Shown: positions 7,921 through 15,925 of the stretch, piece after piece
Layout of the letters: every line of letters begins with the position of its first letter
How positions within the stretch are numbered: the stretch's first letter is position 1
Assembly (NCBI GenBank): GCA_016779945.1
Contig: JADHMR010000007.1
Coordinates: forward strand, 1 to 45,255
DNA length: 45,255 bases
Direction: 5' to 3'
Origin: Bacteroidia bacterium
GTDB lineage: Bacteria > Bacteroidota > Bacteroidia > NS11-12g > UBA9320
Program-made: the position numbers and the translations under genes
The notes under the pieces: generated by a model
The model's database searches: none
What the model was told of the DNA's origin: nothing
What the model saw: the letters and a program-made list of their open reading frames with translations, nothing else

Positions 7921-8135
7921 AAATCAAACACGCTTGGTCTTTTACGGTATTTAAAATGATTTCTTACTCTTAGCACAAAAACCATACTTAGATATATCAA
8001 CGGAATACCAAAGTTCACAAAAGATAGATATATAAAAAATAAGCGAACAAAAGAAGGCTTCAAGCCTAACTTACTAGCCCACCAAGCGCTAACTCCAAAG
8101 AATTGTTTTTCAAGAAAATTAACTAGATTTTTCAT
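7917..8135 (-). CDS. PspC-domain membrane protein (72 aa)
   Basis: The 72-residue protein has the PspC pattern: FFGVSAWWASKLGLKPSFVR, then the hydrophobic helix LFFIYLSFVNFGIPLIYLSMVFVL and a basic tail NHFKYRKR. It overlaps the DUF2851 gene upstream by 17 nt and the channel gene downstream by 4 nt. It resembles the 54-residue PspC product on the other side of the channel in layout (short amphipathic start, then G-x-P/S membrane helix). Function in this context is not established. Confidence 0.82.
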   Translation of the reverse strand: MKNLVNFLEKQFFGVSAWWASKLGLKPSFVRLFFIYLSFVNFGIPLIYLSMVFVLRVRNHFKYRKRPSVFDL

Positions 8136-9402
8136 TTTTTGTAATCAAGTCGTTGCCAATGTTGCAATTTAAACATTTTTTAGCTTCACAATAGTTTCTT
8201 TTAAGCTGTAATAATGCTTGTGAGTGTGCTGCATTACTGACATCTAAACCGATAGTTCTAAAGCCTTCAACTACATTATTTTTTTCTGCTTGTATTTCTT
8301 CTAAAAATCGTATGGATTTTTCTTGAAAGGCTTCATTAGCTTTCTGTTTAGAATAAACAAACAACAAAGGACAAATAGTGTTGATGATTATAGTATCAAA
8401 TAAATGTTGTCCTAGAGTCTTTTTTCGTTTTAGAGATGCCTTTTTAAAATGATAATGAGTTAACCAATATTCACTAACATTTGCTTTTATGATTTTTCGC
8501 AAATCAGCTAATGTATCAGCTTCAATTACAAGTGAAAAAAGTCTGTCGTTGTTGACTATCAACTGAGCTAATTGCGCTATTCTTATAGTTGGAAATGATG
8601 AAGGGCGCAAACGCATAAACATCCATAGATTAACATCTAGTTCTTCAAGTTCATATTTGCTTTTCAAAAAAGAAAATTCTTTTCTAAGAGATAACCCATA
8701 ATCATCATTAACATCAGACAGGAAGCCCGCCACACCAAACAATAAAGATTCAATTTGAAATAAATTATTTCTATGCTTAGACAAAATGCTAAATGGTAGT
8801 TTTTTTGATAACGACAACATAGGCTCAGCATTTATTTTTAAGCCAATGGAATGACACAAAGACTCATAAAACAAGCTATCCCAATCGTTGTTCAATTCAT
8901 TTAATCTATCTAATAAAGTATTGGATTTATATTCTAATCGTTCAATCAACAGTCTATTAGTGAATTGACTAACAATAAATTTATCTGCTTTTTTGAAATA
9001 AGGTTGGCATAAAATCCAACTTTGAGACTGCATTAATTTCTTGTAAAAACTTAATAAGTTAATATCCACGATAGGTTCAAGTTCTAAACAAGGAATCAAC
9101 TCTCCGTTAGAGTTTCTTATTTCTTTATCATTTTTCCAAACCACATGAAGAATGACAGAATTGTACCTTTTGTCATTATGGTGTTTGTGCTTTAACCAAT
9201 CTGAAGAGTTGATATGAATCTCTATATCGCCATACCAATCTAAGCCATCTATATTAATTCGAGCATTTAAAAAATCAGGTCCCGCATCTGAATTAGGCTT
9301 ACCTACAGAATATATAGATAAAGGCAAATGATGACTTGTTGATAATGACTTTACATCAAAGTGAGTAAACTGCCAAATGTATTGAAGTAATTGTTCGTTC
9401 AT
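8119..9402 (-). CDS. DUF2851 family protein
   Basis: The 427-residue, mostly soluble protein matches the Bacteroidota DUF2851 family by its N-terminal block: GPDFLNARINIDGLDWYGDI, EIHINSSDWLKHKHHNDKRY and NSVILHVVW. The function is unknown. The His/Asp-rich HSSDWxxHxHHxDxRY-type segment (about 83-100) and the C-terminal cysteines C405, C410 and C413 (YCEAKKCLNCNIG) suggest a metal or Fe-S site, which is inference. It overlaps the first PspC gene by 17 nt and follows the DUF4249 gene by 15 nt. No signal peptide is visible. Confidence 0.8.
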   Translation of the reverse strand: MNEQLLQYIWQFTHFDVKSLSTSHHLPLSIYSVGKPNSDAGPDFLNARINIDGLDWYGDIEIHINSSDWLKHKHHNDKRYNSVILHVVWKNDKEIRNSNGELIPCLELEPIVDINLLSFYKKLMQSQSWILCQPYFKKADKFIVSQFTNRLLIERLEYKSNTLLDRLNELNNDWDSLFYESLCHSIGLKINAEPMLSLSKKLPFSILSKHRNNLFQIESLLFGVAGFLSDVNDDYGLSLRKEFSFLKSKYELEELDVNLWMFMRLRPSSFPTIRIAQLAQLIVNNDRLFSLVIEADTLADLRKIIKANVSEYWLTHYHFKKASLKRKKTLGQHLFDTIIINTICPLLFVYSKQKANEAFQEKSIRFLEEIQAEKNNVVEGFRTIGLDVSNAAHSQALLQLKRNYCEAKKCLNCNIGNDLITKNEKSS

Positions 9403-9417
9403 GGCAATTAAAAAAAG

Positions 9418-10323
9418 TTAATCCGTTTGAATAACAACACTATCCCTAGATGATACAGCAAAAATACCATAGCCTTGAATTTCGCCATCTCCATCTAGAA
9501 AGCTATTATAAACATTAACAGGCTCAGAATTAAAAATAGGATTATTTCCTGTATTGGATTGTATAATCTTTGTTGTAAAATAGTTATAAAAAGCATAATC
9601 TACACTCCATAAATTTAAAAGTATGGAGTCAGCTTTTGTGGAGACATAACTATCGAACAATATATTAAACTCTTTTGTTGTTCCATTAAATAATTTATCG
9701 TCAAAAAGCACTTTACCACTTGAAAATTGTCCTTGATTCAAAGAGGGGTCATCGCTATCAAAATATATCTTTTCCATTTCAGAATAATAATCATCCCATA
9801 TTCCTGTTGTATCAAAAGCATCTTGCGAATAATAGGCTTTGAGATTAATCATATAATAATTGGTTGATTGAGGGTCATCAATTGTAAACTTAAGACTCGT
9901 TGTTTCACTAGAAAAATCTTGGAGTTCTTCAACAGATTTCAAAAATACTTTTTGAAAAGGAAACAAAGTGGCATTAATGGTATTGTATTTTGAATGTGAT
10001 ACTTGAATTTCAAAATTCGTTCCTTCTTGTACAATTCGAGAGGATTCATATCTATTCTTGGGAGCGTTATACGTTAAGGTGTCTATTGTAGTCTCACCAT
10101 CAATTAAAAGCACTAATGCATCGCTCAAAAAAACAAAATCACTTGTTGATAAGGGGGCTTGTGAAACACTAACATAGGCTTTCCACTTTTCGCCAACTTC
10201 GTTAACTGAATTAACTACTAATTTTGGTTCATGAGGTGGTAAATCTACATCAATAACGGTTTGTAAATTATCACACGAAACAATTGATAGTACTATAATT
10301 ATGGTATAAAAATATCTTTTCAT
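9418..10323 (-). CDS. DUF4249 lipoprotein, partner of the TonB-dependent receptor
   Basis: The 301-residue protein starts with a lipoprotein signal ending VLSIVSC, with the acylated cysteine at C17. The mature start (VIDVDLPPHEPKLVVNS) is the DUF4249 hallmark. Domains of this family are usually beta-rich and encoded beside a TonB-dependent receptor in Bacteroidota. They are presumed surface or periplasmic partners in substrate capture, analogous in position (not homologous) to SusD. The receptor gene is 4 nt upstream. The substrate is unknown. Confidence 0.85.
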   Translation of the reverse strand: MKRYFYTIIIVLSIVSCDNLQTVIDVDLPPHEPKLVVNSVNEVGEKWKAYVSVSQAPLSTSDFVFLSDALVLLIDGETTIDTLTYNAPKNRYESSRIVQEGTNFEIQVSHSKYNTINATLFPFQKVFLKSVEELQDFSSETTSLKFTIDDPQSTNYYMINLKAYYSQDAFDTTGIWDDYYSEMEKIYFDSDDPSLNQGQFSSGKVLFDDKLFNGTTKEFNILFDSYVSTKADSILLNLWSVDYAFYNYFTTKIIQSNTGNNPIFNSEPVNVYNSFLDGDGEIQGYGIFAVSSRDSVVIQTD

Positions 10324-10327
10324 TATT

Positions 10328-12766
10328 CTAAAATTTAAATTTATAGGATATAGATGGTATTACAGGAAATAAAGAGGTTTGCTGAACAACTTTATTGCTA
10401 GTAGGTACACCATTTTGCACTTCTATCTTATCAATAACTGACAGAAAAAATGGATTTTTCCTATTATAGACATTGTAAGCACCTACTGAAATAGTTCTCT
10501 CTCCCCATTTCTTTTTTTTATGAAAGTTTAGACCTAGATCTAACCTATGATAAGCAGGTAGTCTGAGGTTATTTCTTGTTGGGTAATATTCTATTTCACC
10601 AACACTACCTTCATCAATACCATTAATATTGCCGTTTATATTGACCGATGGATATCTAGATTCCAGAAAAGTCATGTTATTACCTGTTCCATAAACCCAA
10701 GTTAGACCAATGTCAAAGTTGTCAGAAAATTTATGTGACATAACTATTGAAAAATCGTGTCTTCTATCAAACTTATACGGATACCATTTCCCAAAATTAA
10801 CCCCTTCAAACTTTCTCTCACTAAATGAAAGCGTATATCCTATCCAACCAGTAGTTTTACCTTTTTTCTTCTGAATAAATAACTCTGCGCCATAAGACCT
10901 TCCAATTCCATTAGTATCTACTTTATTTTTCCAATCATCAAATCCAATTATTTCAGCCCCAGGTTTAAGCGTTATTAAGTCACTCATTGTTTTGTAATAA
11001 CCTTCTATACTGACTTCTATCAAACCATTTAAGAAGTTTTTATTAGCAGCAAAGGCTACTTGTTTGGAATATTGTGGAGAAATAGAATCGGTACTCGGCA
11101 CCCAAATGTCGGTTGGTAATCCAGCTCCACTACCAGTCAACAAGTGTATATTTTGTTGCATTTCAGCATAGGAGGCTTTCAACGACCAATCTTTATTAAT
11201 TAAATAACGTGATGAAAAACGAGGCTGAAAAGAATAGTAGGTTTTATTATTGGTATTAAAATAACCTAGGTGGATTCCCAAATTGACTTTCAATTGATCA
11301 TTAACTTTTATATCATCTTCGACATAAAAAAAAGCATCATTACTTTCTAATGCTTCAGAAAAATTAAAAGTGGTGTCATAAGGTACTTGATAATTTTCTA
11401 TTCCAAGTGAATCTCTTTCGTAGGTACTGAGGTACAACACTAAAGAACCGGGATAAAAGTTATGACGTACATAGTTTAAACCAAATTTGATGTAATGATT
11501 TGGATTAGGTAAATAATCAAAATCAAATTTTGCGCCATAGTCCTTAACTCCTGAAAAATAGTTGAAATTAGTAGTGTCTGTATCAGTTGTATATGGTGTT
11601 AGTTCTGATGTATAGCTATCAAATATGGTATTAAATTGGTATTTGCTATAAGTCAAAGTTGTATTGGCGAACAGTTTGTTAGAAAACAGATGATTCCATC
11701 TTAAAGAAGAAGTGATATTTCCCCAATCTAAACCAAAATCATTTCTAGAAGTCGATTGATAATTGGTATTATTGATTAATGAACTATATTCATATCCTTC
11801 GGACAAATAAAATTTATCTTTTCCTAGATAAGCACTCAAATACAGTCTGTCTTTTTCAGAAAATTTATGATTTAACTTAGTATTCAAATCATAAAAATAA
11901 TAACCTGCAGGGTTACCATCGTTAGCACTTCTAATAAATGGTTGTGCTAAAACATCAATGTAAGTTCTTCTTCCTGAAACGATAAATGAAGTCTTATCTT
12001 TTATTATTGGACCTTGTAATGTCAATTTTGAGGATATCAAACCTATGCTTCCTTCACCTTCAATTTTCTTCATATTTCCTTCTTTCATATCTATTTCTAG
12101 AACAGAAGATAAACGTCCACCAAAACGAGCTGGATAACCTCCTTTTGTTAACCTTACATTTTTTATAGCATCGGCATTAAACACCGAAAAGAAACCAAAT
12201 AAATGTGAGGCATTGTAAACAGGCACTCCATCTAAAAGAATTAAGTTTTGGTCAGGACCGCCACCTCGAACATAAAAGCCACTTGTTCCTTCACCACCGG
12301 ATTGTACTCCTGGCAATAACTGAATGGCTTTTAAAACATCTACTTCACCTAATAATGCTGGTATATTTTTTATTTGTTGTACTGGTACTTCTACTATACT
12401 AGTTTGTGTTCGCTCAACAACAGTTTCTTCTGCTACAATAGTTACCTCACCAATATCAGTACTAGAGCTCATTAATTCAACATTAAGTGAAATGTTTTTG
12501 TTAAGGTTTACACTTTTTTTCAAAGTTTCAAAACCAATATAAGTAAACGAAATTTCATAACTCCCCTCAGGTAAAGTAAGGCTATAAAAGCCGTATGTAT
12601 TGGACGTTGTGCCGACAAGTTTTTCTTTAACTAATACATTTACACCAATCAAAGATTCTCCATTTTCATTATCATTAATAAAGCCACTAATGGTATATTT
12701 TTGTTGAGAAAACGAGTAGAGAGACATCGCTATCATAGCAGATAGGATTAAATATTTTTTCATCAT
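10328..12766 (-). CDS. TonB-dependent outer-membrane receptor with CarboxypepD_reg-like N-terminus
   Basis: The 812-residue receptor has a signal peptide (to about 20, SFSQQK), a carboxypeptidase-regulatory-like domain (about 24-107), a plug (about 118-230) with the conserved YVRGGGPDQNLILLDGVPVYN and FGGRLSSVLEIDM segments, and a long beta-barrel ending in aromatic F-K-F. TonB-ExbBD energy drives substrate uptake. Pairing with the DUF4249 lipoprotein downstream is conserved in Bacteroidota. No TonB box or anti-sigma/sigma regulator is evident nearby, so the cargo remains unknown. It lies 39 nt downstream of pyrF. Confidence 0.92.
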   Translation of the reverse strand: MMKKYLILSAMIAMSLYSFSQQKYTISGFINDNENGESLIGVNVLVKEKLVGTTSNTYGFYSLTLPEGSYEISFTYIGFETLKKSVNLNKNISLNVELMSSSTDIGEVTIVAEETVVERTQTSIVEVPVQQIKNIPALLGEVDVLKAIQLLPGVQSGGEGTSGFYVRGGGPDQNLILLDGVPVYNASHLFGFFSVFNADAIKNVRLTKGGYPARFGGRLSSVLEIDMKEGNMKKIEGEGSIGLISSKLTLQGPIIKDKTSFIVSGRRTYIDVLAQPFIRSANDGNPAGYYFYDLNTKLNHKFSEKDRLYLSAYLGKDKFYLSEGYEYSSLINNTNYQSTSRNDFGLDWGNITSSLRWNHLFSNKLFANTTLTYSKYQFNTIFDSYTSELTPYTTDTDTTNFNYFSGVKDYGAKFDFDYLPNPNHYIKFGLNYVRHNFYPGSLVLYLSTYERDSLGIENYQVPYDTTFNFSEALESNDAFFYVEDDIKVNDQLKVNLGIHLGYFNTNNKTYYSFQPRFSSRYLINKDWSLKASYAEMQQNIHLLTGSGAGLPTDIWVPSTDSISPQYSKQVAFAANKNFLNGLIEVSIEGYYKTMSDLITLKPGAEIIGFDDWKNKVDTNGIGRSYGAELFIQKKKGKTTGWIGYTLSFSERKFEGVNFGKWYPYKFDRRHDFSIVMSHKFSDNFDIGLTWVYGTGNNMTFLESRYPSVNINGNINGIDEGSVGEIEYYPTRNNLRLPAYHRLDLGLNFHKKKKWGERTISVGAYNVYNRKNPFFLSVIDKIEVQNGVPTSNKVVQQTSLFPVIPSISYKFKF

Positions 12767-12805
12767 TAATTAAGTTTAGTAAAGTATAATGCGTTATCTG
12801 CAATT

Positions 12806-13624
12806 TTATTGTACTAGAGATGCATTTTTCAGCATTTCACTCATCTCAGCTTGCAACTCCAATGCTTTTTGCCTAGCTGCTTGAGCAAAGTCTTGTGAAG
12901 AACTAGCATATATAATTCCTCTTGAAGAGTTAACTAATAAACCACAATGTGAATTCATTCCATATTCGGCAACCTCCTCAAGAATTCCTCCTTGAGCACC
13001 TACACCAGGTACCAAAAGAAAATTGTCAGGAGCTATCTTACGTACTTCTTTCAAGGCTTCTGCTCTAGTAGCTCCAACTACGAACATAATGTTCTGTCCA
13101 TAAGTTTGAACTTTTTTAAGCACCTTCTGATATAACATTTCGTCATCTTTATCTTTGAGGAGTTGAAAGTCTAAGCCTCCTTGATTTGACGTTAATGCTA
13201 GGACAATAGCCCACTTTCCATCAAAGTCTAAAAAAGGCTTTACAGAGTCTGACCCCATATATGGTGCAACAGTAACTGAATCAAAATTATAAGTTTCAAA
13301 AAAGGTTTTGGCATACATTTTTGATGTATTTCCAATATCACCTCTTTTGGCATCAGCAATAGTAAAAATCTCTTTAGGAATATATTCTAGGGTCTTTTTT
13401 AAGCTATTCCAACCGCTAGCTCCCATACTTTCATAAAAAGCTATATTAGGCTTATAGGCAACACATAAGTCATGAGTAGCGTCTATTATTTGCTTATTAA
13501 ACTCAAAGATTGGATCGTCTGAGTTAAGAAGATGCGATGGGATTTTTTGCAAATCAGTATCTAAACCTATGCATAGGAAAGATTGTTTCTTTTGTATTTG
13601 CTCAAATAAATCTTCTCTAGTCAT
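12806..13624 (-). CDS. pyrF: Orotidine 5'-phosphate decarboxylase (type 2)
   Basis: This 272-residue enzyme decarboxylates OMP to UMP, the last step of de novo pyrimidine synthesis. The catalytic DAKRGD (91-96, with K93) is intact. The family is the longer, roughly 270-residue type 2 group, which starts [14 protein letters not shown] and has the loop VPGVGAQGG. It lies 2 nt downstream of prfA on the same strand and is likely co-transcribed with prfA and the PurM-like gene. Confidence 0.95.
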   Translation of the reverse strand: MTREDLFEQIQKKQSFLCIGLDTDLQKIPSHLLNSDDPIFEFNKQIIDATHDLCVAYKPNIAFYESMGASGWNSLKKTLEYIPKEIFTIADAKRGDIGNTSKMYAKTFFETYNFDSVTVAPYMGSDSVKPFLDFDGKWAIVLALTSNQGGLDFQLLKDKDDEMLYQKVLKKVQTYGQNIMFVVGATRAEALKEVRKIAPDNFLLVPGVGAQGGILEEVAEYGMNSHCGLLVNSSRGIIYASSSQDFAQAARQKALELQAEMSEMLKNASLVQ

Positions 13625-13626
13625 TC

Positions 13627-14697
13627 TTAGTTATCGTTAGTTGTTCCTTCTTTGAGTCTCTCTGCGTTTTCTGCTAACTGCAGTTCTTCAATGAATTTAT
13701 CAATTTCACCATCCATAACATTAGAAAGGTTATACTGAGTAAGGCCAATACGATGGTCTGTAACTCGTCCTTGTGGATAATTATAGGTTCTTATTTTTGC
13801 CGACCTGTCTCCAGTAACAACCATAGATTTACGTTGTCCTGAAAGTTCCTCCAATCGTTTTTGTAATTCTATTTCATAAATACGTGAACGCAATACTTTG
13901 AGTGCCTTATCGTAATTTTTGTGTTGCGATTTTTGGTCTTGACATTGAGCCACTACGCCAGTAGGAATATGAGTTAACCTTACAGCCGAATAAGTCGTAT
14001 TGACGGACTGACCACCAGGGCCTGAAGAACAATACGTGTCTTTTCTGATATCACTATCTTTAATCTCAACATCAAACTCTTCAGCCTCTGGCATCACCAC
14101 AACCGATGCCGCAGAAGTATGTACTCTGCCTTGTGTTTCAGTCTGAGGGACTCTTTGTACTCGATGAACACCAGATTCAAATTTTAGCATACCATAAACG
14201 TCTTCTCCTTTTACATTGAAGATGATTTCTTTATAACCTCCAGATGTTCCCTCTGCTACATCAACAAGTTCAGTTTTCCAGCCTTTAGAACTAGCATAAT
14301 TGGAGTATAGTCTATACAAATCACCAGTAAAAATACTAGCTTCATCCCCACCAGCTCCAGCACGAATTTCTACAACCGCATTCTTGGAGTCAGCAGGATC
14401 TTTAGGTATAAGTAATACTTTTATTTCTTCTTCTAATTCTTCTTGTTTAGGCGTTAATTCATCCAACTCCATCTTTGCCATTTCCTTCATCTCATCGTCT
14501 TTCAACATTTCTTTAGCATTCTCAATGTTGGACAATATATTTTTATACTCTTGATAAGCTTCAATAATTGGCTGAAGATCTTTGTACTCTTTGTTGAGTT
14601 GAATATATTGTTTCATATCAGAAATTATGTTGGGATCAACAATAAGTTCTGACACTTCATCAAATCTATTTTTTATTGCTTCTAACTTATCTAACAT
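13627..14697 (-). CDS. prfA: Peptide chain release factor 1
   Basis: The 356-residue protein recognises UAA and UAG stop codons and triggers peptide release. It carries the peptidyl-transferase motif GGQ (228-230, [12 protein letters not shown]) and the codon-recognition PxT at P184-Q185-T186 ([14 protein letters not shown]), which marks RF1 and not RF2. The coiled N-terminal domain and domain 2-4 lengths are normal, and no programmed frameshift is needed. Its ATG directly abuts the upstream stop (TAGATG), so translation may be coupled to the PurM-like gene. Confidence 0.96.
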   Translation of the reverse strand: MLDKLEAIKNRFDEVSELIVDPNIISDMKQYIQLNKEYKDLQPIIEAYQEYKNILSNIENAKEMLKDDEMKEMAKMELDELTPKQEELEEEIKVLLIPKDPADSKNAVVEIRAGAGGDEASIFTGDLYRLYSNYASSKGWKTELVDVAEGTSGGYKEIIFNVKGEDVYGMLKFESGVHRVQRVPQTETQGRVHTSAASVVVMPEAEEFDVEIKDSDIRKDTYCSSGPGGQSVNTTYSAVRLTHIPTGVVAQCQDQKSQHKNYDKALKVLRSRIYEIELQKRLEELSGQRKSMVVTGDRSAKIRTYNYPQGRVTDHRIGLTQYNLSNVMDGEIDKFIEELQLAENAERLKEGTTNDN

Positions 14698-15864
14698 CTA
14701 ATATATAAATTCTCCAAAAGGGCTTTTAATAGTTAATTTTTTACCGTTATAGGCTTCTACTCTACCTATTACTTTTGCATCCACACCAAAAGAATTTGAG
14801 ATAGCAATAATAGAATCTGCTAATTCTTGAGGAACATACAACTCCATTCTATGTCCCATATTGAACACCTTGTACATTTCCTTCCAATCCGTATTAGATT
14901 CTTTTTGAATCAAGTCAAACAAAGGCGGAATATCAAAAAGGTTGTCTTTTATAACGTGTACATCATCAACAAAATGCAATACTTTAGTTTGTGCCCCTCC
15001 ACTACAATGTACCATACCATGTATATCACTACGATATTTTTCTAAAATCTCTTTGATAATAGGAGCATAAGTTCTAGTTGGTGACAAAACTAATTTACCC
15101 ACATCTACACTTAAATCAGCTAAAGTATCTGTTAGCTTTTTACTTCCAGAATAAACTAAGCTTTCAGGAACAGACGAATCATAACTTTCAGGATACTTTT
15201 CTGAAAGATACTTAGCAAAAACATCGTGTCGAGCAGAAGTCAAACCATTACTTCCCATACCTCCATTGTATTCACTTTCATAATTAGCCTGACCAAATGA
15301 GGATAAACCTACTATTACATCACCTGATTGAATATTACTATTTGTAATAACATCAGTTTTTTTCATTCTTGCTACTACTGTAGAGTCAACTATAATTGTA
15401 CGAACAAGGTCACCAACATCGGCTGTCTCGCCTCCAGTAGAACGGATATCTATACCAAAACCTCTTAAATCGGAAAGCAGTTCTTCTGTTCCGTTTATTA
15501 TTGCTGAAATAACTTCTCCAGGAACCAGGTTTTTATTCCTTCCTATTGTAGATGAAAGTAGAATATTATCGGTTGCTCCAACACATAATAAATCGTCAAT
15601 ATTCATTACTAGGGCATCTTGAGCTATCCCTTTCCACACGGAAATGTCAGCCGTTTCTTTCCAATACATATATGCTAAAGATGATTTAGTACCAGCACCA
15701 TCGGCATGCATAACTATACAATATTCGTCATCGTTGGATAGGTAATCTGGAACTATTTTGCAAAATGCTTTAGGAAACAATCCTTTATCTACATTTTTGA
15801 TTGCCTGATGTACATCTTCCTTGTCAGCTGAAACTCCTCTTGAGTTGTATCTATCGTTACTCAT
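14698..15864 (-). CDS. purM: PurM-like AIR synthase (phosphoribosylformylglycinamidine cyclo-ligase type)
   Basis: The 388-residue protein has PurM landmarks: MHADGAGTKSSLAY, the DALVMNIDDLLCVGATD block, STGGETADVGD and the glycine-rich GLSSFGQANYESEYNGGMGSNG. PurM converts FGAM to AIR using ATP in purine synthesis. The sequence is somewhat divergent from classical PurM, as in the Bacteroidota AIR synthase-related group, so the assignment is likely but not certain. A start 7 codons upstream (15885) would lie inside the preceding gene's terminator hairpin; ATG at 15864 (MSNDRYNSRGVSADKE) is preferred. It heads a run with prfA and pyrF. Confidence 0.8.
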   Translation of the reverse strand: MSNDRYNSRGVSADKEDVHQAIKNVDKGLFPKAFCKIVPDYLSNDDEYCIVMHADGAGTKSSLAYMYWKETADISVWKGIAQDALVMNIDDLLCVGATDNILLSSTIGRNKNLVPGEVISAIINGTEELLSDLRGFGIDIRSTGGETADVGDLVRTIIVDSTVVARMKKTDVITNSNIQSGDVIVGLSSFGQANYESEYNGGMGSNGLTSARHDVFAKYLSEKYPESYDSSVPESLVYSGSKKLTDTLADLSVDVGKLVLSPTRTYAPIIKEILEKYRSDIHGMVHCSGGAQTKVLHFVDDVHVIKDNLFDIPPLFDLIQKESNTDWKEMYKVFNMGHRMELYVPQELADSIIAISNSFGVDAKVIGRVEAYNGKKLTIKSPFGEFIY

Positions 15865-15872
15865 TTTTTTGT

Positions 15873-15905
15873 AAAAAAAAAGCATCTCGAATTTATCGAG
15901 ACGCT
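15873..15905 (-). terminator. Rho-independent terminator of the PorE-like gene
   Basis: On the minus strand, AGCGTCTCGA, loop TAAAT and TCGAGATGCT form a 10-bp stem with one G-U pair, followed by nine Ts. It lies 20 nt after the PorE-like stop codon and just before the PurM-like start. Confidence 0.85.
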
Positions 15906-15925
15906 TTTATCGTTGTTTATTTAAG

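Noticed and set aside
9418-12766. SusC/SusD polysaccharide utilisation locus
   Set aside because: The lipoprotein is of the DUF4249 type, and no glycoside hydrolases or sigma/anti-sigma genes are present.
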